Positions 13,077 through 24,300 of a stretch of 64,000 nucleotides of DNA are shown piece by piece; the stretch's first letter is position 1, and every line of letters begins with the position of its first letter. Below the pieces are notes generated by a model that saw nothing but the letters and a program-made list of their open reading frames with translations, ran no database searches and was not told the origin of the DNA. A program made the translations under genes and the position numbers. Source of the DNA: Capitella teleta (lineage: Eukaryota; Annelida; Polychaeta; Capitellidae); assembly GCA_000328365.1 (NCBI GenBank), contig KB304376.1, forward strand, positions 121,726-185,725, given 5' to 3'.

Positions 13077-14899
13077 ATGTGTCAAGTAAAACGTTGTCTC
13101 AATCTGCTACAGAGGATCTCTGCATGGATCCAATGGAAACACTCCGATCTGCAAGCGCTGCTCAAAGGAAATTACTGCAAGCCGAACATCAATGATATAC
13201 AGGTCTGGAAATCTGATCAATGCATATAATAAATATTATGGATACTCGGGACTCGGGAGGCACCAGTCTTGCACTCAAGTTGCTGTATTAAGATTTGTAT
13301 TTGGCTGAACGTCCCTATGAGGTTATTGTGTACTGTCTCACTAATTGTAGCTGGGAAACCCTAGCACTTTACAACTAATTAACACAAACGAAGATTTGGC
13401 CCAGCAGTGAATGGCTGACCATTAGCAGTCTGCAGATCATCAATGATGCTCACTTTATTAGCGCTAATTGAATGGAGATCCATTGAGGACGCTCATACCA
13501 GACTGCTCTGCTTGGCCTCAATCATGGATTGATCTCCTCTGTGCTTTCAGGTGCTCTATCAAAGCAGCAACTTTATTGTGGTGAATAAACATTACGATTT
13601 GGTCATTAACAGTGATGACCCCAGTGTTCTGTCGGTGGAAACACAACTTCGTCACTTGCACCCTGAGCTTGTTGACAGCTCAATTGCTCACGGCTTCAGG
13701 TGAGTGAGTGTCTCAGATGTCATCAACGATTCCTCCTCTCCCAGGTTTGCGCATCGCTTGGACTACTCCACCAGCGGCGTCCTTTGTCTTGGCTTGAACC
13801 GCAAAGCTGCCGGATGGGCAATGAACGCCTTCAGGAATCGCAGGGCTGTCAAGTACTACACTGCTCTGGTAGCATTGTTTTTTATGCTCCCATTGAATCC
13901 ACTGTGTGTTTCTTTCAGCTTCGAGGTCACGTGTCTCCAACGCAAGCCAAGAATCAATCAAGGAAACTGGAAGGGGATATCGGAATGGACGTTGCTGCTT
14001 TAGAAAGAGGCGCTCACCACATGTGTTTGGCATCTGAGCCAAATTGCAAAGATGCCAAGTCAGCAACAACTGAGCTGGTTCTGCTGCAACATGGTCAGTA
14101 TGAGGGGCGGCCGGTCAGCAAAGTGCTCCTCATTCCACACACCGGTCAGTACTCAAAGTGAAGTGCTTTGTGACAGAGACATTTGGGATATCTTGAGGAG
14201 AGTTTGGTCTTTGGAGGGGAAAATATGGCAATATAATAATTCAGTGTAAAAACTGTAAATGTAATGATAATTATAATAATATGTGATGCTCCACGGCCAG
14301 TGATATGTCAGAGATCCAAGTGATGATGATATAATATATATAATCAATAAATATAATTATGTACGCTGGGCATGTTTCAGTGATTTACAGATTTTGAGTT
14401 ATTTCTCTTTGGAAATCATTTGTTTGTTCTTCTCAAAGTATAAAAATTATTACTAGATATTTAATTTTTGATAATGAAAAGTGACATTTCATAAGGTAAC
14501 CTCTTAAACCATAAATCATCAATTAGACAATAAGCACCTTTCATTGAATAAACTTGAAAATGACCCAATAATGTAATTGCATACCTAATAATGTAATTGC
14601 TTTCAGGTCGAACGCATCAGCTGCGCGTGCATTGCGCTGCCCTCGGCCATCACATTGTTGGAGATTACACATACAGTCGCCGTACAGACACAAACACCTT
14701 TCGCATGATGCTGCATGCTCATCGCTTGTGTCTTCCGCTGAGCAAAGAGGATCTCGACGTGACTGCCCCTGATCCTTTCCAACCCGAATTTGATGCTCGT
14801 TGGAAGCCGGAACAGTCGTTCATGACGGTGCAAGAGTGGGAACATTGTGAAGCTACAGAGCCGGAGACTGTGCAATTGTGCAAGGGCTCACTGGAATGA
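13077..14899 (+). CDS. RPUSD1: RNA pseudouridylate synthase domain protein (RPUSD1-like)
   Basis: A member of the RluA family, which isomerises uridine to pseudouridine in RNA. Exons 13077-13202, 13551-13699, 13745-13868, 13919-14144 and 14607-14899 join in phase to give 305 residues, close to vertebrate RPUSD1 (about 310 from memory). The catalytic loop HRLDYSTSG with its Asp is at residues ~94-102, preceded by the typical IVVNKHYDLVINSD strand. The C-terminal RNA-binding motif GRTHQLRVHCAALGHHIVGD is intact. I preferred RPUSD1 over RPUSD2-4 because of the short N-terminus and the NKHYDLVINS and LVDSSIAHGFR segments; the substrate is not deducible. The start chosen is the first ATG in frame with the family-like exon 2. 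Confidence 0.9.
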
Positions 14900-15510
14900 G
14901 CGTGTGATGTATGTTAAATTGTTTGCCTGTATTTTTCTATGTTCTCATTTAATACAAGCGCTGACCTATAGGCACTTAGTAGCCTTATTTAACCTCGGTA
15001 TCCTAAAGCAACCAGGGCAAAGGCAGTCGGAGGAGTTGGTTGCCCAAGGACACAATGCTGGTGGCTGGCATCCAACGCCAAGCCCTTTTGAGGCGAGAAC
15101 ACTTACCACCACCTCCCAGTATCTAAACATGGAACCTTTAACTCTTCCAAGAGCTTGGTCAGACCACTCACAAGAACATTCAGGGCCAGGAAAACCATCC
15201 AGCACAGAGTCATGAATGGAACTTCCAGCCGGCCCTCAACAAGGCCTTATAATAACAGTGAACAATACAAAGAAAAGTCACTCTTTTTAATCCATTCACA
15301 ATTTCATATTGGCACCACATTGAGAAGAAATAACTCATGAAGACGACAACAGACTCCCAGCAAACTTTTCACAAGCGTCCTCACAGATGATTGGCTGGCT
15401 TAACATGACAAGAAAAGACTAGTGGCATATAATGAGATTCATGAAACACAGAGCAAGGAAGATTGAGAATGAAAATTATGATGAAGATGATTCACATTTA
15501 AATGCGCTTA
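14900..15510. other. Convergent 3' region between RPUSD1 and HS6ST
   Basis: Only the 3' untranslated regions of two convergent genes are expected in these 611 bases. Open frames are present on both strands at 14966-15215, but they match nothing I recognise and lie in a GC-richer patch. They are not called as genes. Confidence 0.5.
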
Positions 15511-16769
15511 TCATGTGGTTGTTGCATTTAACACACTAAGTCTTTGAAGAAACAATTCTCGCGCAAATGCATACAGCTGAACATCCAAAGAGTTAGCTGC
15601 GAGGATAGCAGAATGTTGACTGTCACTGATGTTAAGCTTAGAAGTGTGAGTGGCGTTGTGCTGGATGAATTCCTTCTGGAATTTCAGATGAAAAGTACTT
15701 TCAAAGAGGCGCTGAGTGTCTCTTTGAAATTCTGTGATTCCGAAAAATGTAACCTCGCGGAGGTTATCCTTAGCACTCTGCAACATCAGCTGATCCCTCT
15801 TCTCACTGCTCATCGCTGACGTGTTGTAACAACTGACAACACTCAGGTTGGCTAACATGCGCGTCTGGCGATTGTTCGCTAAATTGTGGGGGCACGCAAG
15901 GAATTCTTCTAGGGTGACCCCAGACCAGTCTTCTTCTGGAAGAGAAATGAAAGTAGTGATTGAGAGGATGCGTGAATGTTTGGAATACCATCGAAGCAAA
16001 AAGGGACCTCTTCCAATGATGCTTCACGTCCGTTGCATTTCAGACGCGCACCCATCCATGTACTGCCACGCTGAACATGCTTCCACTCACTGAGATAACG
16101 GAGGTAGGGGTCTCGCAAGATGGTCACATACAGATATCTGCCAGTTCAACAATCGAATAAGTAAATTTGTCAAACGTACATAAGGGTGACTCACCTGCGA
16201 TGACCTGGCCCTTCGTGACTGTCGATGTAATCACTGACACAGTTTTTGAGCTCCGTCCAATCAGCATGTAGGCCGCACGGCCATCCATTAGAGTAACGAC
16301 TGAATAACCACATGTGCTGCTTCTTGTTTAAACAGTCACAGCGCTTCTTGTTCCTATAACACTCACATGGAGATTCTAATGCAATGTCCTGCACAAGATG
16401 TCTGCCAAAGGTGGTTCCCCCTGTTTTCTGAATGTGCAGGAAAACGATTACATCCTGATCGCCTTCAACGTTGAAGTTGTCTACTTGGTGTATCAAATCT
16501 TTCTCTACGAATTTTTCAGAGTATTCAGGAGTTGATGCTCCGATTGAGAGTGAGCAAAAATTATCAGGGCAGAAGTAAGTCAAGTACACGACTCCCAACA
16601 AGACAACAGAACTCAACAACAACAAAAAACAGCGTAGTATTCGCTTTTCGAACATCCGTTTGACACATTTGCAAGGCAAACACCACATTCCTCTACCCCC
16701 CTGTAGCTCCAGCAGCGGTCTGGCCGCCGTAGTATAGTCGTGGTCGGCCATATATTGCGTCTGGATCAT
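15511..16769 (-). CDS. HS6ST: Heparan-sulfate 6-O-sulfotransferase
   Basis: Golgi type II membrane enzyme that moves sulfate from PAPS to the 6-O position of glucosamine in heparan sulfate. Three exons (16195-16769, 15989-16137, 15511-15935) join in phase to 382 residues. A short cytosolic tail is followed by a transmembrane segment at ~44-66. The 5'-phosphosulfate loop LHIQKTGGTTFGRHL (~111-125), the HADWTELKNCV segment, the 3'-phosphate motif RDPYLRYLSEWKHVQRG (~200) and DWSGVTLEEF, NLANNRQTRML and FFGITEFQRDTQ all follow the family order. N-glycosylation sequons (for example NLS, NTS, NAT) suit a lumenal domain. The start is the first ATG of the open frame; a second at 16751 has a better context (ATGG) and would shorten the tail by six residues. 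Confidence 0.93.
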
Positions 16770-17064
16770 CAAAATGTGACGAAAGTCCAAGACTAGGAGA
16801 ATTTCTTGAGATTAAAACAGACTCTGATGTAATCCATGTCCGGTGTCTCAATCCGAAATTATTATAACTGAAATATTTCAATACTTCATGGCTTTGAGTA
16901 TATCAAAGCAAATATTGATGAAATGTTCTTTCATGAATTTATGCTATTATAAATAGTTATAAAATCAAAGTTATCCGGAACGATTACGACTACTGCTCAA
17001 TATCTTCTTTTTTTTTTCGAAGGCCAAACATTTCGTTGCCGTGGCAACGAAGTGAGCATCAACA
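16770..17064. promoter_or_regulatory. Bidirectional promoter region with RFX X-box
   Basis: A 295-bp spacer separates two divergent start codons. GTTGCCGTGGCAAC at 17035-17048 is a perfect match to the RFX X-box (GTNRCC, 2 nt, RGYAAC), a strong dyad, only 16 nt upstream of the ATG at 17065. X-boxes close to the start are typical of ciliary genes, so the rightward gene is the likelier target. Binding is inferred, not shown. Confidence 0.55.
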
Positions 17065-17166
17065 ATGGCGTCGTTATTGCCAAAAAGCGGAAACTTATTC
17101 AACTGCGCTGAAGTAGCGCCCGCGCCTTCCAAAGATTACTGTCAAGTTCTTGTGACAAAGGATCAG
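17065..17166 (+). CDS. First coding exon of an unrecognised gene
   Basis: The ATG in good context (AACAATGGCG) opens 34 codons, MASLLPKSGNLFNCAEVAPA and so on to VTKDQ, ended by a donor GTAATT at 17167. I do not recognise the protein. Downstream exons are not evident: the next 220 bp is repeat-derived and an assembly gap (18115-18164) may hide one. The gene must end before or overlap the convergent myosin 3' end at 18388, so it is short or antisense to that gene. The X-box immediately upstream hints at a ciliary role; this is inference only. Confidence 0.4.
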
Positions 17167-17204
17167 GTAATTCAGAAGACACTAATGAAAAATATCTTGA
17201 GATA

Positions 17205-17320
17205 TAGTCATATACAGAGTGAACCAAAAGTAGTTACACTTACACATAGCTCCCCAAGCCGTTCCCCTCTGGGGAAACGTCTCTGCGTCTACCCAAGCCG
17301 TAGCGTAGTGCACACACAAC
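17205..17320. repeat. Repeat segment with mariner-like end and TAGCTCCCC family copy
   Basis: TATACAGAGTGAACCAAAAG at about 17212 resembles the inverted-repeat ends of the element at 32922-34106. It is followed at once by TAGCTCCCCAAGC ... GTAGCGTAGTG, which matches the element at 11124-12094. Boundaries are unclear and it looks like a composite of eroded pieces. Confidence 0.4.
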
Positions 17321-18114
17321 GCTACTGCATGAACAGGTCTTTGTAACGGCGACTATATTTTAGAGCAATATCATTTATAATATCACGCCGAGTCCTCCTA
17401 CATTGTAAGAATGTTTTTAGCAGCTAAATATATTTAGAAATCGAAAAATAACCACCACTTGAGCTGTTACACGAGAAAATGAAGAGTAATTAATATAATT
17501 ACGAAGATTGTGGAAGTTTGAACATATAACTTCTCCACCATTGTTGTTCTCGCGTGGAAATATTACGAGATCACGCGTGATTTTCAAGTCTCGCGACATA
17601 TGTTTTGACAGCTGTCATCGATCCCATTTATGAGTGCCATCTCGAACTTTATTCTTTTTTGCTCGCACCTCAACATGTGGAAGGTAATGGAGCAGCAAAC
17701 ATTTCCCTCAATATACGATCATTCAATTGTACAGACTGACTCCAGATAAGAGCTGTCACTTTTTGTAAACAAAAGGCGCACGTGCTTATGTTGACATTCC
17801 GGTCTCGTGCGCCAGATGCATTCTGGGTCATTTTCGTTCACAACATGGCGCGATGTTGCTGATTCTCAAATATTATTGTTAAAAAGCTGTGAAACATTGT
17901 TCAACAGGTAGCAACGTGTACAAAAGTTGACTTTATTCTTGAATGAAGGATTCAAAGAATAAATCAAAGAAGAAATCCGGGTTTGTTTTGGCAACAAGTC
18001 ACGAAAAGAGCATAATTTCTCAAATGCTTGAGTGGTGCTAAATTGAATGATGTCCGGCCAGATAAGAACTCAGTAATTGTTGTCAACTGCAATGTTGCAT
18101 GCACTAACATCCGT

Positions 18115-18164
18115 NNNNNNNNNNNNNNNNNNNNNNNNNNNNNNNNNNNNNNNNNNNNNNNNNN
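18115..18164. other. Assembly gap (50 N)
   Basis: A run of 50 N. It lies in the short convergent region between the unrecognised gene at 17065 and the myosin stop codon at 18388. Confidence 1.
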
Positions 18165-18387
18165 CTAATTATAATTGTCAACTACTGAATAACACATTAA
18201 CACAGACTAGGGTACAATAAAACAGCCGATACAGCGGAACAATTATGAGAGTATGAAATGTAACCGTCAAAGCAAAATGGCGAAGCTGAAATACTAGAAG
18301 ATGATTACAAATTTGATTCCAATATTTGGGAGTTTTTCTCAACAAATTTCACAGAAAAAAATTATTGAACATTATATAAATTGCAAT

Positions 18388-21300
18388 TCACATATCGCCC
18401 CGTTTCTTGAGAATTAAATTCCTTTTCCATTCCGGCAATTGTTGCAGTTTGGCCATTTCTTCCGTCCGGGCGCGTCGTTCATGCTCAAACGGCGCCTGAA
18501 ATATATTAATTGACTTATATTAAGGAAATCAAAATAAATCAGAATAATTACAAACACGGACAAACACAACATTCATGACATTCATTATGAATATGAATAT
18601 TCATTATGAATATGAATATTCATTATGAATATGAATATTCATTATGAATATGAATATTCATTATGAATATGAATATTCATTATACTATTTAGAATCGGAC
18701 GTCGACTGGAGTCATCATAACGTCTCATAATAAATGCCTCATGGTGGCTCGCAAAATTTTGGCGCCAAAATGTAACCCAAAAAAAAAGCGAGTTTGTTTC
18801 GTTCAGCGGTGATGAGGACATGGAAAACGAAAGTGGAAGTAAGGGGGTACCCACATTTTCCTCTTCTCTCCGTTTTTCCCTCTCAATCATCAGAGCCTTT
18901 TTCCACTCGGGAACATCCTTCCACTTCTCTTCCTCCTGGCGAACGACGTCATGCTTTCTCTGTGGGGGAAAAAAAAAAAACACGAAACCGTTATGACCGA
19001 AAATAAAAACATGCAAGGTGACCGTATATCTCCAACGTCGTAACAAGAGGTAAGATTAAAATGCTATTAAATCATTGAATTATAGAGTAATAGAATGACG
19101 TTTGGGGTCGCGAGATCCGTCCGGATTGAACATTGAATAAGGGGGGAAAATTCATGTCGCGAATCCCGGATCCCGGATAGTGCAAATCCTTCCCATATAA
19201 TACATTAACAGGTGTAATGTTTAATTGATCTTTAGTGTCAATAAATAGTAACATGCAATATATTTCCTCCAAGAACAATCAGAATGGTAACTAAATTCCA
19301 ATGAAATTCGTCACTAAATGTATAGCAATGGCTGATATCGATGGATCGAGATACTCAATACTGATATCGCTATAAAACGTAATATAGCCGTATTGTTCTT
19401 CCGACATATTACGGTTATTAAATGAAATAAAAATATTGCAAACAATATTCCCAATAACTGACAATATAAATGTCGTGAACTGACCAGAGCATCATCGAGA
19501 AGTTGTTCGTTCTTTTTCTCTATCATGGCGATCTTCCATTGCGGGGCGTTCTCAGGGATCGGGGTGTAGCCTGGCAATTTGGTCGGATCTGAAAACAACA
19601 CAAATGACACTTATATAACTGAATAATCTTTCACGTGCAACTCCGCCTTCAAAAATCAAACTTCTGAACAAAGAACGAATGAAACGCGGGAAACGATAAG
19701 ATTAACAGCCTCCGATTTCGACCGAGGAATGCGAGCAGTCTCTAACAACGAACCGGTGATGATGGGAGGAGCTTCGTCCTCTTTGGAATCGTTGTCCATA
19801 TCCCTCAATTTGAGGTTCCTCCTCAGTGCGTTCTCGATCTTCGCACATGTCTCCTCCATGGAACACGTACTCGAAGTTTCCACAGCGTCACCGTCCGACA
19901 TCGTAGCAACAGAACTAGCAGCTTCATGCAAACTCGACGCCATCTCGCATTTCAGTAGATCAATCCAGTTCAATTAATCCTTTTTGTGAGAATCGCAATC
20001 GGATACCAAGTTATTTCGCGGTGCTAAGCTGTGATTTAATCCGCACGTCGATCAACATGGCAGGAGTCCTTATGCTACGACACAGCGCCACTTTTTCTCG
20101 CAGTCGAATTCCGTGCCTCAGACAAAAAAGGCGAATGACCATCTTGATACCAGGATGTTATGGTGGCGGACAGAAGAAAAATCTTGGGAATTTGTGGTGC
20201 GTCTGTGCGGCGATGACAGCGCGTCCTGTCAACGCCAGGTGTCGCCACCAACAGTTGTCCATCGGTGACAGAAGAACGAGAAAAAGAAGGGAAAAAACAC
20301 AAAGGAATTTATCCGTCATTGTCTGTTATATTTCTCCAGTTTACATATAATATTGATCAAATACGAAACTTGACTATAAAATCTTGAATTTACGATCATA
20401 GATTTAGACATCGATAAGATGAGATTGGGAGCTGAGAATAATATGCTGCCTCAGTGAATGGCAACCGGAAGCTAACATATCTAGCGTCATGAATCACGTG
20501 ACATAATCAAGAATACCATCTGAGAAAATGAGCACAGCGAATTGTGGAGATTATTTTGATAGAATGAGCAGGAATTTGCACAATCGGCTGGGCGTCCCCC
20601 CCCCCAATGCATTCGGGCATCAGGATAGAAGCCCAGTGACGGTTATAATTGACATTCGCAATCATATAGGCCAAGTTATATCGAGTTTCACAATCATAAC
20701 GCCAGTGGACCTATCGGGTCTTGGGAATTCCCCAGGTGGCATAGGATTCAGGTTCCCGTTCAATTTGCGAGAATCATTTGCACTCGGCGTGTAAGTGTAA
20801 TTAAGTCTTCTTGAAATAAAGCATCGCCTGTGAGAAACTGCCAACCACGTCATGCTAGAACTGAGGGAGACTGCTCATCATGAACTTGTGAGGACGCCAT
20901 CAACTCTATAATGTACATCTCTATACTACTATTATTTAGTGCTCGTCGAGTAGCATAATTATAAGTAGCTACATTTAGGGGCCTAATGTTTAGTTACTGC
21001 AAAATCGACTGCACTATTGCAGCACTGCGCTGTGTTGTAATGTAGGCAGTGATTTAACTAATTTTGTCGTGTAATTGGGTACCGGTACGCAACTGATCAT
21101 CGATTATATTCTGTTTACGTTCATGTACAATGGTGTCCATGTCATAACAATAACAACACAACTTATTGAAGCGCAGTGTGTTCGAAAGTGAATGTATTTC
21201 CAGATCAACACACCCAGGATAAATTTCATTGAAACATTTCGCAATTTCGTCCTTGGCAAATCGATCGCTTTCCTTCCGAAGTGGAACGTTGGCATTTGAA

Positions 21301-24300
21301 GCAGTAAAGCATGATTAAATAAAAACTCACCGATTTCACAGCTGTCTTTCGCGTGGCTGTTCATCTGATAACCGAGGGGCATATCTGAAAACAACACCAG
21401 AACCATCAGCTTTGATCAATTGAGTAAATTAACACCAGTTACTTTGTGTGTTAGATTAGTGTTAGTACCTGAACGGGTGAACTTAGGCGAACCAAGAGAA
21501 CAGGGCGACGAGAGTTGGCTGTCGGAGGAGGCACTGCCGCTACCCACACTGATGCCACTGGTGGAGCCACTGCCCGTGCTGACCACGCTGCCAGTCTCAG
21601 CGGCTAGGTCGTCGATCCCCACTGAGGAGGATCAGGTTAGCAAGGAAGCCAAGCGAAGCTCACGGGTGATAACATTCCCCTCTGGGTTCCCCAACGCCTC
21701 CCCCAGAAGAAGGAAGCTACACCTGCGGGATCAGGAACTTACCCGCGCAGATCGCTTCAGTCTGCTGTTGTTGCTGCGTGAGCGAACTCTGCTCCCAAAC
21801 TCTGGCCGCCAGGGGGCTCTTCTTCAGCTTGATTCCCAGTTGAATCTGCGAAATGAGCGCTGAACGCGACGTGTCCGAAGCCTGCGCTGATTTGCCGGAC
21901 CTCTCTGTGAAGATGCGTTAATGAAGCTTAATGAAAGGCGGGTTAATTAGTGGGTGGCAGTTGTGAAGACACCTTTAATTGAACCAAATTGGCCATCGTG
22001 CTGTGCTGCGTCTACCTATGTTAATTGCAAAGCGTACATTCCGCGCTCGTGTCCCAAGACCCGAGACCTTGAGCCGAGCATCCTGACCTTTTTGGGCGAC
22101 GCCTGCCGTTTGAAAATTTAGCAAACCTTTAATTTTACTGCTGATGTCTATCAATAAACTTATCTTTTTGGTTGTCAATTTATATTTATTCGTGCACCAG
22201 AACTGTATTTACCAATAAAACGCACAGCAACATGTACCTTAGCGTTCTATAAATGAGTTGCAATAATTATATTATTGCTAGTAATTGTTGCATTATATAT
22301 AATACATACAAGCACTTGGTGTATTCTTACTTACATACATAAAAACATATAATTTTTGACTCCCACAACCCTCCTCCCAAATGAATATACATGCAGGCCG
22401 CATTGAGAATGAACCAAAGCCCTATGGGTCACAGATTTGTAACATTAAGTATAGTGAAGTCGTAAACGAAAGAGACCCAAAGACGAATGAGACCCACAGA
22501 CGAATGAGACCCAAAGACGAATGAGACCCACAGACGAATGAAACACAGACGAATGAAACCCCCTAAACTGCGGCTATGAAGCAAAACAACTGATATTTAC
22601 GCCTCTCACCAACGTCACACATGATGGGCATCCAGCGCTGTCTCAACACAAATGAAGTCGAGAGGTTTTTGCTGGCGTTTTATCAACATCTCTTTCCTCC
22701 TCCTCCTCCTCCGAAGACGACCACCACGCACAGGTGTCTTGGCCATCATCGTATTTTACAATCGGAATCTGACACAAAGACAACACGCGACAAAAATTTG
22801 CTGGCTTGCATCGACACAATGAAACTGCATCATGGACTGCAGTACTTCTAAACAGAGACAACAATTAACTAGGAGTCTTCGCTTTCGTCGTTAAGACATA
22901 ATTTTGCGGAAACCAATAGAATACCCGAAAGAACGAAGCGTACAATACTGTATAAGTATTGATAGGATGTCTAATTGCACATATCAAACAGACAGCCATA
23001 GAAACACCCGCATGATCGCACGTACTTCACCGAATTAATTCTCCGTGAACTTACTCATCAACGAAGCCCAGGGGTGGTCAGCAAAAGCCATGACACAATC
23101 CAAAACAAAACACTGGCATCGACGCGATAAAAAACTTCAAAGTCATCGTCTCAAAAAACTCCGCAAAGAGAAGAGTTATGCTGATTTTTTTTTCTCACGA
23201 GAAAGTTCCACAGAGAGATCCGAAACAAGATGTGCGAAAGAGGAACGAGGTGTCATGTGCCATCTGTGGTCGTGTTGACACTCCCATTATGCCTTCTAAT
23301 TATTGTTCTTTGCCTCTCACTTTAAGAGTGTGACGTCAGAAGTTGTACTTCCCTTGCATGTGACGTCATTATCAGTCTACGGCACTTGACCTTTAAATAC
23401 GGTTGTCTTTATACCAGGTTGCGGACGAGACAGGTATGGCACTATCCTTGGGACATCGCCAGCTTGAGATCTTATAAGGTAACCATGGCAACAGCTACAC
23501 AATAAAATCAAGATTCTCCAGACACACTCTATAGGCTTTCACAATCGGCGTTCCCCTTGAACTCGAGGCGCTGGTGAAGTGGAAGGAAGAGCTGACTTAA
23601 CAAAAGTGAGGCAAAAAAAAAAAAAAAAAAAGAAACCGGAGAAAATAAATGCGCTCAGATCAGAAGCTGTAATTGTGGGATATTATGATCAAAGTATTAC
23701 GTCGCTGACAATCGACCAATTGGGTTTAACCAAAGCACTCAAGATGTATGAAAACACGAACAATGAAAGAGAGGGATCGTGAGAGTACTCAGCGTCTTAC
23801 CTGGCCCCGGGGAAAGGGTGGCGCACAAATGAGAGGAAATTAACCCGCGGATGCAGTGATCACCTGACCAATGAAATCAATGCTATCGATTAGGCCCCAG
23901 ATCAGGTGTGAAGAGACCTCATATTGCAGTTCGAACTTTTTATCGCTCAGTCGCCATGGCAACGAATAATCAAACACTGAGGGCGGTTTCTTTTGTGTTG
24001 AGGCTCCATTTTGATGTCGACCTAATTTCCGCTGTGCAACGCTAATTACGTGATTTGATTTCGAACAACCCTTAATCAATCAACAACCAAAGAAATCGAT
24101 GAATGGCCCCCCGCCAGTTGGTACGCGAGCTCGGATTCAAATGCGAGTGATTTTTTCGACGTGAATTTCAGCACATATGGTGACTAATAACGCTGATGAT
24201 AATCATTTTATTCATTGATAAAATGCAATGGTGCATGCGCTTCTTTGTGTTGTAAAAAACACTGAGATGAATGACTGAGATTAGCGTTCGTCTGCCTTAT

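Noticed and set aside
14847-15215. 122-codon plus-strand frame after RPUSD1, and its minus-strand partner
   Set aside because: It overlaps the RPUSD1 stop in another frame, has no recognisable product, and sits in the shared 3' region of two convergent genes.
22470-22561. CRISPR-like array
   Set aside because: The 17-bp units abut without spacers and the sequence is from an animal genome; it is a minisatellite.
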